Counted from the first letter of the stretch, positions 12,001 to 22,332 are shown. The stretch is 64,000 nt of DNA from Neocallimastix lanati (nom. inval.) (GCA_016946835.1 JACVTC010000162.1:77001-141000), one strand, 5' to 3'. A program made the numbers and translations. Notes: generated by a model not told the origin, from the letters alone.

Positions 12001-15000
12001 ACGTCTTAATAAGGATTTCAGTAAAGTTTGGTTTGGTAAAAAGATGGATAAGCCATGTGATCTTGAAGAAATGACTTATTCTGAAGTGATTCTTCGATTA
12101 ATTGAGCTTCTCTTTCTTCAAAAACGTAAGGAATGGATTGATATTAGCTATGCCAAAGATGTTGCTGATTTTGTTAACCGTACTGAAGAACGTTTTGCTA
12201 AGGATGATGATAAAAAGGAAGCTTTTCTTCAAAGCTACGAATCACTTTTGGTAGAAGATCCCGTTGCTTTAATGGAAGAGTTCTTCGATACTTGTGCTCC
12301 AGGAGCACGAACTGAATTATTGACAACAGAAGATATTGAATTCTTTATTGGCATTGTTAGTATTAAGGATAGAAAACCAGTTCCATTCATTCCCGTGTTG
12401 AACGAAGAATTCCAAGTTTGGTTGAAGCGTGATAGTTTATGGCCTACTGAAGATATTGAAGCAGTTATTGATCAAGATCCACAACGTATACCTATTTTAC
12501 AAGGTCCAGTAGCCGTCCATCATTCTAAAATTGCTAATCAACCGGTTAAAGAAATCTTAGATGGTATTGTAAAGTCACATATTAAGTCCATTAAAACTAG
12601 ATATTATGCTAATCGCCTCATTCCAAACGTTGAATACCTTGGTGGTACCCCAATTCCAAGTCATGTGACCGATGTTCCATCCAATGTTAATGTTGAAATG
12701 GATGGTAGTACGATGATTTACACTCTTCCAAATGAAAAAAATAAAAAATTACCAGAGGATAAAGAATGGATTGAATTTATCGCCGGTCCTGAATACGGAT
12801 GGCTTAGAGCTTTATTGACCACGACCACCATTGCCCGTAATAAAACTGTTGTATCTAACATTTTTAAAAAGTTATTTAAACCTCATCATGGTCAGTACGT
12901 TAAGATATATCATAATATTAAGGGTAAAATTGAAAAGCTTGAGTTATATGGCTTGTGCAATATTATTGAAAAACCAGCCATAGAAATATTGATTGATAAA
13001 AAACGTAATATTACTGTGGATATTCGTGAAATTGGTGCTGCCGATATGGTCAATGGTGTGACAATGACTCTTCTCTATCGTTATACCCCAGAGCAAGGTA
13101 GTACTCCAATCTGTGAAATTATGGAAGGTCGTAACAGCCGTATTAGTGAGTACTACTATAAAACATGGTTTGGTTCCCTTCCAAAGGGTGGTTATGGCTC
13201 TTCGAAGACGGTTTATAAAGGGGATAAACTCATCACTGAAGAAGATGTTAAAGCCTATAGTGAGGCTACCGGTTATGTTCATCCATCTTCAAAAATTGTT
13301 CCAAATGTTGATTATATTAATGTGATATCTCTTCATAGTGCATTTCAGGCTCTTTTCGTGGATGATCTAGATTTGGATATCCATCTTTCATTCCACTTAA
13401 CTATGGATTATGAAATCATTAATCCGGTTCAATTAAAGGTCGGTCAAATGGTTCATACTGATTCTATTGTTAATTCGGTAACTATTATTCCATCGGGTAC
13501 GGTTATTGAATTTATTAGTAATGTTTATGTTGATCAAGTGGAGTACGTTAAGGTGACGAGTACTTTCCTATACCGTGGTAAATATAATAACTTTGATAAA
13601 ATGTATAGTAATCATGAGGAACCAGATTATATTATTAAAGTGACTGATAATAATGTTTTAGATGTTTTAAAGACTCGTAAATACCTAAAATTTACTGAGA
13701 AAATTAATGTTGGCGATGAATTACTTTTTAAATTAAAGACAAAAAAATACTATTCTGGTTTTGATGCCGTTTGTCAAATGATTACGAAAGGAAAAATTTA
13801 TAATGCTTATAAACATACTTTAAAAGAAGTCGGTGAAGTAATTTATGATAGTGCTAAAGATGAGATACTAGAAGGTAAAAATGAGGTTCTTGGCAATCCC
13901 GTGACTGATTTTGTAAAAAAAATTGGTCAACGTGATGATCGTGTCATATTCTTTGATAACGATGGTTATAATCTTCTTCCAAGGGGTATTTCGCTTATTC
14001 AAAATGTTCCTAGTAGTAATATGAAATATTCGCTTGCTTCTAAAGATACTAATCCAATTCATACCAATATTTATTTTGCTATTTTAGCTGGCATCGATTC
14101 TCCAATTACTCAGGGAATGTGGACCTATGTGACGACTCGTCATCAAGTTGAAATGTATGCTGCTAATAATGATCCAAATCGTATGGTCAAATACAAAACT
14201 AAATTTATTAATCCAGTTCATCCAAATGATAAACTTAAGACCTCTCTTAGACATATTGGTATGCATAATGGTAACATGGTAATAAAGATTACCGTTAGAA
14301 ATTTAACGACCGATGAACTCGTTATAAAAGGTGAAGCTGAGATTAAACAAAAACCAACTGCTTATGTTTTTACCGGTCAAGGAGCTCAATCGGTTGGTAT
14401 GGGTCAAGATTTATACCAAAAATCTGAAGTGGCTAAAGCAGTTTGGGATAATGCTGACGCTTATTTGATGAAAAAATATGGTTTCTCCATATTAGAAATT
14501 GTTCGCAACAATCCTAAAAATTTAACTGTATACTTTGGTGGTGAAGATGGCGAAGAAATTAAAAAGAATTACATGAGCATGACTTGCATCGTTCCTGATG
14601 CTAATGGAAATCTTCAAGTAAAACCTATTTTCCCAGAAATTGATGAAAATACTTATTACTATGAATTCAAGTCTCCCACTGGATTATTAAATTCTACTCA
14701 ATTTACTCAACCAGCCATTAATCTCTACGAAAAGGCTGCCTATGACGATATGTATGAAAAAGGATATATTTCTGACGATGCCGTATTTGCTGGTCATTCT
14801 CTTGGTGAATTTTCTGCACTTTCGTGTGTTGGTAAGACTCAGTCGGTAGAAAGTTTGGTGGAAACCACTTTCTATCGTGGACTTGTATTCCAATACTCTG
14901 TGGAAAGAGATGAACAAAATCGTTCTGACTTTGCTATGTGCGCTGTTAATCCAAGTCGTGTTCATCCCTATTTCACTTTCGAATTATTTGAAGAAGTTGT

Positions 15001-18000
15001 AAGAATGATCAATGAAGAACATCAAGGTCTTTTAGAAATTGTTAATTATAATGTCGAAAACTACCAATATGTAGTGACTGGAGATCTAACTTCCCTTGAA
15101 GCTCTTAGAAATACCTTAAATAAGTTTAGTATTAAATTTAAGAAATTTATGGCCTTATACAAAGAAAATACTCTTAAAGCTATGAATCTTCTTAAGAAAG
15201 AAGTTTCCAAGAATATTAAAATGGCGGAAGAACGTAAGGAAAAAGAAGGTTTCTTTAAGATTGAAAGAGGTAAAGCTACCATTCCTCTTAATGGTATTGA
15301 TGTTCCATTCCATTCCAGATATTTATCATGGGCAGTTTCATCTTTCCGTGATATACTTAGGCAAAGTGTCAAAGTTCAAGATATTAATCCAAAGTTTATT
15401 ATTGGTCGTTATATTCCAAACTTAATGGGTGAGCCATTCTCTATCGAAAAAGAATACGCCATTCGTGTTCAAAAGCGTACATCATCCGATTACCTACAAA
15501 AGATTATTAATGAATGGGATAAACATACAGAAGATATTGCTTATATTCTTTTACTTGAATTATTATCTTATCAGTTAGCTTCTGCCGTTCAATGGATTAA
15601 GACTCAAAATTTTCTTTTCAATTCAGTTAAGGATGGAGGTTTTGATGTTGAACGTGTTATTGAATTTGGCCCAAGTCCTACTTTAGTTGGAATGGCTAAA
15701 CGTACTATTGCTAAGAAGTATAGTGAAATTGATAAAACTCTTTGTAAAAAACGTCAACTTTTAGCTTACAATAAGGACGCGAATGAAGTGTATTATCAAT
15801 TAGAAGATATAGATGAAGACTATGAAATCTCTTATTCATCTGAACAAGCTCCATCATCATCATCAGCTTCAACTCCAGCCGCTATGCCAACATCAATGCT
15901 AATGCCAACTCCAATGTCCATACCAATGACGTCTTCTAGTCAAGCTGCTTCTGTTGCGGATGTGCCAGTTTCTCCAAATGACATTGTTCGTGTTATCCTG
16001 GCCCAAAAATTAAAAAAATCAATTAATGAAATTCCAATGTCTAAGAGTATTAAGGAATTAGCTGGTGGACGTAGTACTGTTCAAAATGAAATTACTGGTG
16101 ATTTACAAGCAGAATTTGGTGTCAATGCTATTCCAGTAAAGGCTGAAGAATTACCAGTGGAAGAACTTGGAAAACAAATTTCTGGATCTTTCAATGGTCA
16201 TTTAGGTAAATATACTTCTCAATTAGTTAATCGTATGATTAGTAGTAAAATGCCAGCTGGTTTTTCTGCTTCATCTGTTAATAATTATTTATCTAATAAT
16301 TATGGTTTTGGTAAAGGACGTATCGACAGTACTTTATTAGTTGGTATTACTATGGAGCCATCGTCTCGTTTAGGTTCAGAAAATGAGGCTCAAAGTTGGT
16401 TAGACTCTGTGGTGAATGCTTATTCTTCGATTTCTGAAACTTCTTTCAATAAGGGTAGTAGTTCTCTACCTGTACCTACTGTTATGTCCATGCCAATGTC
16501 CATACCAATGACGTCTTCTAGTCAAGCTGCTTCTGTTGCGGATGTGCCAGTTTCTCCAAATGACATTGTTCGTGTTATCCTAGCTCAGAAATTAAAAAAA
16601 TCAATTAATGAAATTCCAATGTCTAAGAGTATTAAGGAATTAGCTGGTGGACGTAGTACTGTTCAAAATGAAATTACTGGTGATTTACAAGCAGAATTTG
16701 GTGTCAATGCTATTCCAGTAAAGGCTGAAGAATTACCAGTGGAAGAACTTGGAAAACAAATTTCTGGATCTTTCAATGGTCATTTAGGTAAATATACTTC
16801 TCAATTAGTTAATCGTATGATTAGTAGTAAAATGCCAGCTGGTTTCGCTTCTTCTAAAATTAAGGATTACATTAAAAGCAGCTACGGTTTAGGTGAGCAA
16901 CGAACAGAAAGCGTTTTACTTTATGGTACTGCTATGGAACCATCTGTTCGCCTGACATCAGAAAGTGAAGCTCAAGGTTGGTTGGATGACGTAGTTAGTC
17001 TTTACTCTAACGTCAATTCATTAAATATTAATAAAGGGGGCTCTAGTGGATCTATTCCTATTTCTATGCCAAATGTACTTACTATTGGAATGGGTAATTC
17101 TGCTGAAGTAGCTGCTTTAGAAAGTAAAGAAAATGCTCTCATTCTTAAACAAATAGAAACCTATGCAAAATATCTTGGAATTGATTTGCATATTGACCAA
17201 AAGAAATTAGTTGCTGCCGTAGACGAAACAGCTAAAATTCAATCCAAACTTGACCTTTGTAATGATGAATTAGGTGAAGAATTTACTAATGGTATTACTC
17301 CAAAATTCTCATATAGAAAAGCTCGTATTTATGAATCTAGTTGGAATTGGGGTTATCAAGATTTATGGATTTTTGTTTATAATATTCTTACTGGTAGACA
17401 AAAGAATGTTGATGAAATGGTGGCTTCGGATACCTTCCATACACTTATTAACCGTGCCAATAAAAAATTAGTTCAACAAGCCGAATTCATTAATACTAAG
17501 GTTGTTGCTGACCAAAAGAATGAAAAAATTAAGTCCATTCTGGAAAGATTTACCTCTATACTTTTAGAAAAACTTGAGGATTTCCATGGCGTTCCACATT
17601 TCAAGTTTACTGGTCCATTTAATGCACCAAATGTTAATATTGATGAAAGTGGTAATTTATCGTATGTTGAAGTTCCACGTGAAATGATCAGAAATGCGGT
17701 TGATTATGTCAATGAAATGGAAAAAGGTGCTATGCGAACCGTTGGCAAAATTACTAAAAAGGTCCCCTATCTTTATATTCGTAATAAGAATGATGATGGT
17801 CATGGTCTTGATAATATTGATATGGGCATGTCTAAGATGTATTTCGATGGACTTAAAGAAATTGTTGCTAACGGTATTTCTCTTACCGGTAAGCATATTC
17901 TTATTACTGGTTGTGGTAGACATTCGATTGGTGAAAAACTTTTAAAGTATCTTTTAGCTAGTGGTGCCAAGGTAGTAGCTACCACTTCTAGTTACAATCT

Positions 18001-21000
18001 TCGTAATATTGAACACTATCGTAAATTATATGAAGAAAATGGTACTAAGGGTTCCAAATTAGTTATCGTTCCATTTAACCAAGGTTCCAAAAAAGATATT
18101 AATGATCTTATTGATTTCGTATATTCCAAGGATTCTCGTGTTAATGGTCTTGGTTGGGATCTTGATATTGTTATTCCATTTGCAGCGATTTCAGAACTTG
18201 GTCGCGATATCAGTGATATTGATGGCAAATCTGAATTAGCTCATCGTATTATGCTAACGAACATTATTAGAATCTTAGGGGCTATTCGTATTCATAAAAT
18301 GAAGGGTCATTCTGTTGTTCCATCTCAAGTTATTCTTCCATGTTCCTTTAATCATGGTGTCTTTGGTGGAGACGGGTTATATGGTGAATCTAAGATGGGA
18401 TTAGAAAGTTTGCTCAATCGTTGGAAATCAGAATCATGGTCGAAATACTTATCTATTATTGGTACTTGCATTGGTTGGACTAGAGGTACTAATATTATGG
18501 ATCAGAATAGTATTACTGCCAGAGGTATTGAAGAGCAATGTCATTGTCGTACATTCAGTACATCCGAAATGGCCTTCAATATCCTTGGTCTTATGACCGA
18601 TTCTATGATTTCTATTGCCCGTAAAAGACCTCTATACGCTGATTTCAATGGCGGTATGCAGTTTGTTTCCGATATAATGCCAATACTTAAAACCTACCGT
18701 GAGAGTATTGTGCAAGAAGCTTTAAGAAAGAAGATGATTGTGGATGCCGACAAAGCTCATAGAAAAGTCGTCGTTGGTATCACTAATGAAAATGAAGAAA
18801 AAAGGAAAAAGACGGTTGAGCCACGTTCCAACATTAGCATTGATTTCCCAGAAATCAAGGATCCTGAAAGTATTAAGGATTTAAAATACATTGGTGAATT
18901 ATTAGATCTTGATCGTGTGGTTGTTGTGACTGGTTTTGGAGAAGTTGGTCCCTACGGTAATAGTCGCACTCGTTGGGAAATGGAAGCGGAAGGTAAACTT
19001 TCTCTTGAAGGTTGCGTGGAACTCGCCTGGATTATGGGCTTCATTAAGCATGTTTCTTACATGAAAATGGCCGATGGTACATTATATTCTGGTTGGGTTG
19101 ATGCCAAAACTGGTTCTCCTGTGAAAGATATTGATATCAAAGCCAGCTATGAAAAGGAAATTCTTGCTCATACTGGAATAAGGCTGGTTGAACCCGATAT
19201 TTTAAAGTTTGATCCAAATAATAAAGGATTTTTACAAGAAATTGTTGTGGATGAAGATTTCCCACCATTTGAAGCTAGTAAAGAGGAAGCTGAATCTTTT
19301 AGAAAGAAAGCTGGAGACTTTGTTGAAATCAATGAAAGTAAAGATAGTCGCTATATGGTAAGATTATTGAAGGGTGCTTCTATCTATGTACCAAAAGCCC
19401 TTCAATTCGATCGTATTGTTTCAGCTCAAATTCCAACCGGTTGGGATGCTACTCGTTATGGAATTCCTAAGGAAATTGTTGATCAAGTGGATCCGGTGAC
19501 CTGCTACTGTATTGTATCGTTTATTGAAGCTTTAGTTTGCTCTGGTATCACCGATCCTTATGAATTTTATGAGTATGTCCATGTATCTGAAATTGGAAAT
19601 ATCCTTGGTTCCGGTCATGGTCCAAGTAATAGTTACAGCAAAATATATAGGGAACGTTTCTTTGAAAACCCAATTAATAATGATATTCTTCAAGAATCCT
19701 TTATTAATACTATGGGTGCCTGGATTAATCTTTTACTTCTTTCATCCTCTGGTCCAATTTGTGCTCCAGTTGGGGCTTGTGCTTCCGGTATTCTTTCCGT
19801 TGATATTGGTATGGAATATATATTGTCCGGAAAGGCAAAGGTTGCTATTACCGGTGGTTTTGATGAAACTAATGAAACTGGTGCCTATGAATTTGCACAA
19901 ATGAAGGCTACTGCAAATACTCTCGAAGATATCACTAAAAATGGTCGAGAACCAAGCGAAGTAAGCAGACCCTGTACTTCTTCGCGTAATGGTTTCACCG
20001 AAGCACACGGTGCTGGTGTTCAAGTTTTAATGTCTGCTAGTCTTGCTTTGAAAATGGGTGTTCCAATCTATGCCATTATCGCTCATACGGCTGTTGCCTC
20101 CGATAAAGAAGGAAGATCTGTTCCAGCTCCGGGACAAGGTATTTTAACTTCAGCTCGTGAGGTTTCTCCTAACCCTAAATCTCCATTATTAAATCCAAAG
20201 TATCGTGCTCGTCAGTTGAATGCTCGTAAGAGATGGATTAAATCATGGGTTAAAGAAGAATTAAATTTAATGAAAGAAGAAGTAGAGAACATGAAGGGTG
20301 AAGATGAAGATCAAGATGTTATTGATGAATTCATTGAAGAAAGAACTAAATTCATTAATGATGAAGCCTACCGACAAGAAAAGGAAGCATTCCAGATTTG
20401 GGGTCAAGATTTCTACAAAAAGAATCCAACTATTGCTCCTTTACGTGGTGCTTTAGCTGCTTTTGGTCTTACGATTGATGATATTGGTATTGTCTCCTTA
20501 CATGGTACTGGTACTAAGGCTAACGATAAGAATGAAACTAAGGTATTTAATCAACAATTTGAATTCCTAGGACGTACTAAAGGTAATGTTTGTCCAGCCG
20601 TTTGTCAAAAATCTTTTGTTGGTCATGGTAAGGGTGCTGCATCTTCTTGGATGTTAAACGGTATTATACAAGCTATTCAAACTGGCATTATTCCAGGTAA
20701 TCGTAATGCAGATAACATTGATCCAATATTTGAAGATTATGATTATCTTTTATTCAATGATAAGACAATAAAGACCCCTGGTATTAAGGCCGGTTTACTT
20801 AAGGCTTTCGGTTTCGGCCAAGTAGGTGGTGAAATTTTAGTTATTCATCCGGATTGTCTTTTCGCCGCATTTGATAAAGATGAATTAGAGGTCTACAGGA
20901 AAAAACGTCTAATTCGTGAACAGAAGTCCTTCAGATATCTTCATAATTCCTTATCTGGTAACGAAAAGTTTGTTCAGGTAAAGAATGAACCACCATATAC

Positions 21001-21607
21001 GGAAGAGCAAGAAACTGAAGTCTACCTGAACCCATTGGCTCGTGCTTCCTATAATAAGAAAGAAAATAAATGGGATTTTGAACAACTTAATAACAAAGAT
21101 GAAAAAAAGGGTCCATCTGAAGATTCTAAAGCAATGAACATTGTTCTTAAACAAATGGCTGAAAATAATATAAATAATACCTATATTGATGCTGATGCTG
21201 ATGCGAATGCGAATGCTAATGCTTATAACGGTGTAGGGGTTGATATTGTTTTAATATCTGAATTAAATCTTGATAATGATAATTTTGTTCAACGTAATTT
21301 CACTCCCTTTGAAATAAAGTATTGTAGAAGTCAACCGGATACTTTTTCAAGTTTTGCTGGTAAATGGGCTGCTAAAGAGGCTGTTATAAAAGCCGTTTCA
21401 TCCTACTCTTTAGAAGCTAAAAAGATTTGGGAAGGTGCTGGTGCTCCTTTAAAAGAAATTGAAATCATCAAGGCAAAATCAGGTGCCCCAAAAGTCGTAC
21501 TAAGTGATAAATTATCCAGTATGGTTAAGTCCCTAGGTGTTCATGATATTAAGGTTACAATTAGTCATTCTGGACAATTTGCAATTGCTGTTGCAAATAC
21601 AAATTAA
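9056..21607 (+). CDS. Fused beta-alpha fungal type I fatty acid synthase with tandem ACP
   Basis: One uninterrupted 4183-codon frame carries every fungal FAS activity in order. Acetyltransferase has GGQG near 238 and GHSQG with Ser352. The FMN enoyl reductase has GGMTPTT near 677 and GGRGGGHH near 821. The hot-dog dehydratase has DTNPIH near 1665, and malonyl/palmitoyl transferase has GHSLGE with Ser1915. The alpha-type N-terminus (ILLLELLSYQLAS) follows without a stop, then two ACP domains (phosphopantetheine Ser2340 and Ser2534 in GGRSTVQNE), ketoreductase (TGCGRHSIG near 2945; Tyr3109, Lys3113), ketosynthase (Cys3575, His3816, His3857) and a C-terminal phosphopantetheinyl transferase (GVGVDIV near 4058, WAAKEA). 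The enzyme should make long-chain acyl-CoA from acetyl-CoA, malonyl-CoA and NADPH in the cytosol. The length equals a beta plus alpha chain plus one extra ACP. No intron is needed, and the ATG at 9056 precedes all conserved sequence. Confidence 0.97.
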   Translation: MGATNVFNELEDSSSTISINSSPKIKIIPDIKEEIQVDNTNQIVFDKVIEKFKFTVVAETPITEISQKKNDVPSTHLLVFDRIIENFKLIIEIPEKHWLSAEHIAHNFNLDFQNTFVSNNENVERRNTLNGLWIYINFMKYIIQYKSNNNENILNLRDINNLLIYLFKDFSSRYLKGNEIHMRTRGLTNEFRVKLIQYYYDIFGYLQKNEETARAIEDFLPDEPAIAKAVHSGDAQVLAVFGGQGYPGFKEIREAYNIYKAIITDYIITISNILKDLSLTPDFQHYYPEGLDIMKWLNQPESLPDDIYLDSAPVSFPLIGVAQLINYLIFFRTFRKTPDWARHLFVGSTGHSQGLISSVVISSSGTEEEYFENSKKAVTLLLLIGVRSQQVFPNIPLNLELLHEVVDNGDENDKPTCMLSINGLSEKRIIPVVNKLNKYVEDPDRKICISLINGRRMFVVTGDPKLLYALKMNLKEIQANPNESQARIPYSRRKPSFTMKFLSATIPAHNMILKTAVDLILADVNSMNITFPTRNLAISIYRNDNGMDMKEGNKADDLIESLVKQICILPVDWIRATYVPELTHILDFGPGGVSGVGSFIDKSNEGTGVQIILASTIKSSNANLKCKMFAYTTELKDLPYGINWAKEFTPKLIRNADGNILMDTRYTRLTGHPPLLVGGMTPTTSNPEFVSAIVNAGYNVEIACGGLYSPEVLEKCIQEVSEKIPDGEGILCNVIFLNQRLCSFQIPNLVDMRRYRNIRIEGITIAAGVPSLDYCRENLPKFIEAGIPYVGFKPGNRDAILRCIEIARAFPELSFVIEWTGGRGGGHHSYEDFYVPILETYGDLRKQSNIVIIVGSGFGDDVETLPFMTGDWSVEFGYPPMPFDGILIGSRVCVAKEALTSESVKNIIVNTPGVEDQSLWEKSFDKPVGGVVTVESEFGEPIHNIATRGVMFWKEMDQTIFSIKDPKKRLEKLLERKDYIIERLNKDFSKVWFGKKMDKPCDLEEMTYSEVILRLIELLFLQKRKEWIDISYAKDVADFVNRTEERFAKDDDKKEAFLQSYESLLVEDPVALMEEFFDTCAPGARTELLTTEDIEFFIGIVSIKDRKPVPFIPVLNEEFQVWLKRDSLWPTEDIEAVIDQDPQRIPILQGPVAVHHSKIANQPVKEILDGIVKSHIKSIKTRYYANRLIPNVEYLGGTPIPSHVTDVPSNVNVEMDGSTMIYTLPNEKNKKLPEDKEWIEFIAGPEYGWLRALLTTTTIARNKTVVSNIFKKLFKPHHGQYVKIYHNIKGKIEKLELYGLCNIIEKPAIEILIDKKRNITVDIREIGAADMVNGVTMTLLYRYTPEQGSTPICEIMEGRNSRISEYYYKTWFGSLPKGGYGSSKTVYKGDKLITEEDVKAYSEATGYVHPSSKIVPNVDYINVISLHSAFQALFVDDLDLDIHLSFHLTMDYEIINPVQLKVGQMVHTDSIVNSVTIIPSGTVIEFISNVYVDQVEYVKVTSTFLYRGKYNNFDKMYSNHEEPDYIIKVTDNNVLDVLKTRKYLKFTEKINVGDELLFKLKTKKYYSGFDAVCQMITKGKIYNAYKHTLKEVGEVIYDSAKDEILEGKNEVLGNPVTDFVKKIGQRDDRVIFFDNDGYNLLPRGISLIQNVPSSNMKYSLASKDTNPIHTNIYFAILAGIDSPITQGMWTYVTTRHQVEMYAANNDPNRMVKYKTKFINPVHPNDKLKTSLRHIGMHNGNMVIKITVRNLTTDELVIKGEAEIKQKPTAYVFTGQGAQSVGMGQDLYQKSEVAKAVWDNADAYLMKKYGFSILEIVRNNPKNLTVYFGGEDGEEIKKNYMSMTCIVPDANGNLQVKPIFPEIDENTYYYEFKSPTGLLNSTQFTQPAINLYEKAAYDDMYEKGYISDDAVFAGHSLGEFSALSCVGKTQSVESLVETTFYRGLVFQYSVERDEQNRSDFAMCAVNPSRVHPYFTFELFEEVVRMINEEHQGLLEIVNYNVENYQYVVTGDLTSLEALRNTLNKFSIKFKKFMALYKENTLKAMNLLKKEVSKNIKMAEERKEKEGFFKIERGKATIPLNGIDVPFHSRYLSWAVSSFRDILRQSVKVQDINPKFIIGRYIPNLMGEPFSIEKEYAIRVQKRTSSDYLQKIINEWDKHTEDIAYILLLELLSYQLASAVQWIKTQNFLFNSVKDGGFDVERVIEFGPSPTLVGMAKRTIAKKYSEIDKTLCKKRQLLAYNKDANEVYYQLEDIDEDYEISYSSEQAPSSSSASTPAAMPTSMLMPTPMSIPMTSSSQAASVADVPVSPNDIVRVILAQKLKKSINEIPMSKSIKELAGGRSTVQNEITGDLQAEFGVNAIPVKAEELPVEELGKQISGSFNGHLGKYTSQLVNRMISSKMPAGFSASSVNNYLSNNYGFGKGRIDSTLLVGITMEPSSRLGSENEAQSWLDSVVNAYSSISETSFNKGSSSLPVPTVMSMPMSIPMTSSSQAASVADVPVSPNDIVRVILAQKLKKSINEIPMSKSIKELAGGRSTVQNEITGDLQAEFGVNAIPVKAEELPVEELGKQISGSFNGHLGKYTSQLVNRMISSKMPAGFASSKIKDYIKSSYGLGEQRTESVLLYGTAMEPSVRLTSESEAQGWLDDVVSLYSNVNSLNINKGGSSGSIPISMPNVLTIGMGNSAEVAALESKENALILKQIETYAKYLGIDLHIDQKKLVAAVDETAKIQSKLDLCNDELGEEFTNGITPKFSYRKARIYESSWNWGYQDLWIFVYNILTGRQKNVDEMVASDTFHTLINRANKKLVQQAEFINTKVVADQKNEKIKSILERFTSILLEKLEDFHGVPHFKFTGPFNAPNVNIDESGNLSYVEVPREMIRNAVDYVNEMEKGAMRTVGKITKKVPYLYIRNKNDDGHGLDNIDMGMSKMYFDGLKEIVANGISLTGKHILITGCGRHSIGEKLLKYLLASGAKVVATTSSYNLRNIEHYRKLYEENGTKGSKLVIVPFNQGSKKDINDLIDFVYSKDSRVNGLGWDLDIVIPFAAISELGRDISDIDGKSELAHRIMLTNIIRILGAIRIHKMKGHSVVPSQVILPCSFNHGVFGGDGLYGESKMGLESLLNRWKSESWSKYLSIIGTCIGWTRGTNIMDQNSITARGIEEQCHCRTFSTSEMAFNILGLMTDSMISIARKRPLYADFNGGMQFVSDIMPILKTYRESIVQEALRKKMIVDADKAHRKVVVGITNENEEKRKKTVEPRSNISIDFPEIKDPESIKDLKYIGELLDLDRVVVVTGFGEVGPYGNSRTRWEMEAEGKLSLEGCVELAWIMGFIKHVSYMKMADGTLYSGWVDAKTGSPVKDIDIKASYEKEILAHTGIRLVEPDILKFDPNNKGFLQEIVVDEDFPPFEASKEEAESFRKKAGDFVEINESKDSRYMVRLLKGASIYVPKALQFDRIVSAQIPTGWDATRYGIPKEIVDQVDPVTCYCIVSFIEALVCSGITDPYEFYEYVHVSEIGNILGSGHGPSNSYSKIYRERFFENPINNDILQESFINTMGAWINLLLLSSSGPICAPVGACASGILSVDIGMEYILSGKAKVAITGGFDETNETGAYEFAQMKATANTLEDITKNGREPSEVSRPCTSSRNGFTEAHGAGVQVLMSASLALKMGVPIYAIIAHTAVASDKEGRSVPAPGQGILTSAREVSPNPKSPLLNPKYRARQLNARKRWIKSWVKEELNLMKEEVENMKGEDEDQDVIDEFIEERTKFINDEAYRQEKEAFQIWGQDFYKKNPTIAPLRGALAAFGLTIDDIGIVSLHGTGTKANDKNETKVFNQQFEFLGRTKGNVCPAVCQKSFVGHGKGAASSWMLNGIIQAIQTGIIPGNRNADNIDPIFEDYDYLLFNDKTIKTPGIKAGLLKAFGFGQVGGEILVIHPDCLFAAFDKDELEVYRKKRLIREQKSFRYLHNSLSGNEKFVQVKNEPPYTEEQETEVYLNPLARASYNKKENKWDFEQLNNKDEKKGPSEDSKAMNIVLKQMAENNINNTYIDADADANANANAYNGVGVDIVLISELNLDNDNFVQRNFTPFEIKYCRSQPDTFSSFAGKWAAKEAVIKAVSSYSLEAKKIWEGAGAPLKEIEIIKAKSGAPKVVLSDKLSSMVKSLGVHDIKVTISHSGQFAIAVANTN
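15911..16263 (+). repeat. ACP core duplication, copy 1 (within FAS)
   Basis: This 353-bp block encodes the Pro/Met/Ser linker and the ACP four-helix core including Ser2340. It matches 16493-16845 with only three differences that I can see, all clustered at the LAQK codons and all synonymous. The period is 582 bp (194 codons). Identity stops abruptly after the KMPAGF codons. Confidence 0.95.
16493..16845 (+). repeat. ACP core duplication, copy 2 (within FAS)
   Basis: Second copy, carrying Ser2534. The segment after it (about 16846-17040) is clearly homologous to the one after copy 1 but strongly diverged at protein level, so only the first part of each 194-residue unit is homogenised. Confidence 0.95.
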
Positions 21608-21639
21608 AATAATAAAGCAAAAAAATACTTAATAATAAA

Positions 21640-21708
21640 AAGTCAAAATAATAAATAATAATAAATAATAATAATAATAAAAAGTAATAAATAATAAAAA
21701 AATTAATA

Positions 21709-21743
<35 letters not shown>

Positions 21744-21889
21744 GTAATAAATAATAAAAAAAATTAATAAATAATAATAGTAATAATAAAAAGTAATAAA
21801 TAATAAAAAAAATTAATAAATAATAATAATAATAATAATAAAAAGTAATAAATAATAATAATAAAAATAATAAAAAGTAATAAATAATA

Positions 21890-21960
<71 letters not shown>

Positions 21961-22079
21961 GTAATAAATAATAAATAATAATAAAAATAATAAAAAGTCA
22001 ATGTAATAAATAATAATAATAATAATAATAAAAAGTAATAAATAATAATAATAAAAATAATAAAAAGTAATAAATAATA

Positions 22080-22153
<74 letters not shown>

Positions 22154-22201
22154 GTAATAAATAATAAATAATAATAAAAATAATAAAAAGTCAATGTAAT
22201 A

Positions 22202-22241
<40 letters not shown>

Positions 22242-22245
22242 GTAT
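21640..22245 (+). repeat. AAT microsatellite with a 194-bp internal duplication
   Basis: Nearly pure (AAT)n and AATAAAAAGT units downstream of FAS. A marker string GTCAATGTAATAAATAATAA occurs at about 21996 and 22190, showing a segmental duplication with a 194-bp period. Open frames here (poly-Tyr/Leu/Ile on the minus strand) are artefacts of the triplet repeat. Confidence 0.85.
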
Positions 22246-22332
22246 AAATAATAAAATGAGAAAAAAAAATTATATTAAAAAAAATAATAAATCGTAAAAT
22301 ATATATATGTACAAATAATAAATAATAAATTA

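Noticed and set aside
15820..15930. A possible split between separate beta and alpha FAS genes
   Set aside because: The frame is continuous across the Ser/Pro/Met-rich linker; there is no stop, poly(A) signal or intron.
17657..18228. Minus-strand open frames opposite FAS
   Set aside because: They are shadows of the FAS frame with no independent homology; the same applies to all other small frames within 9056-21607.
21703..22194. Long minus-strand open frame rich in Tyr, Leu and Ile
   Set aside because: It is a translation of an AAT microsatellite; similar frames at 53215-53539 have the same cause.
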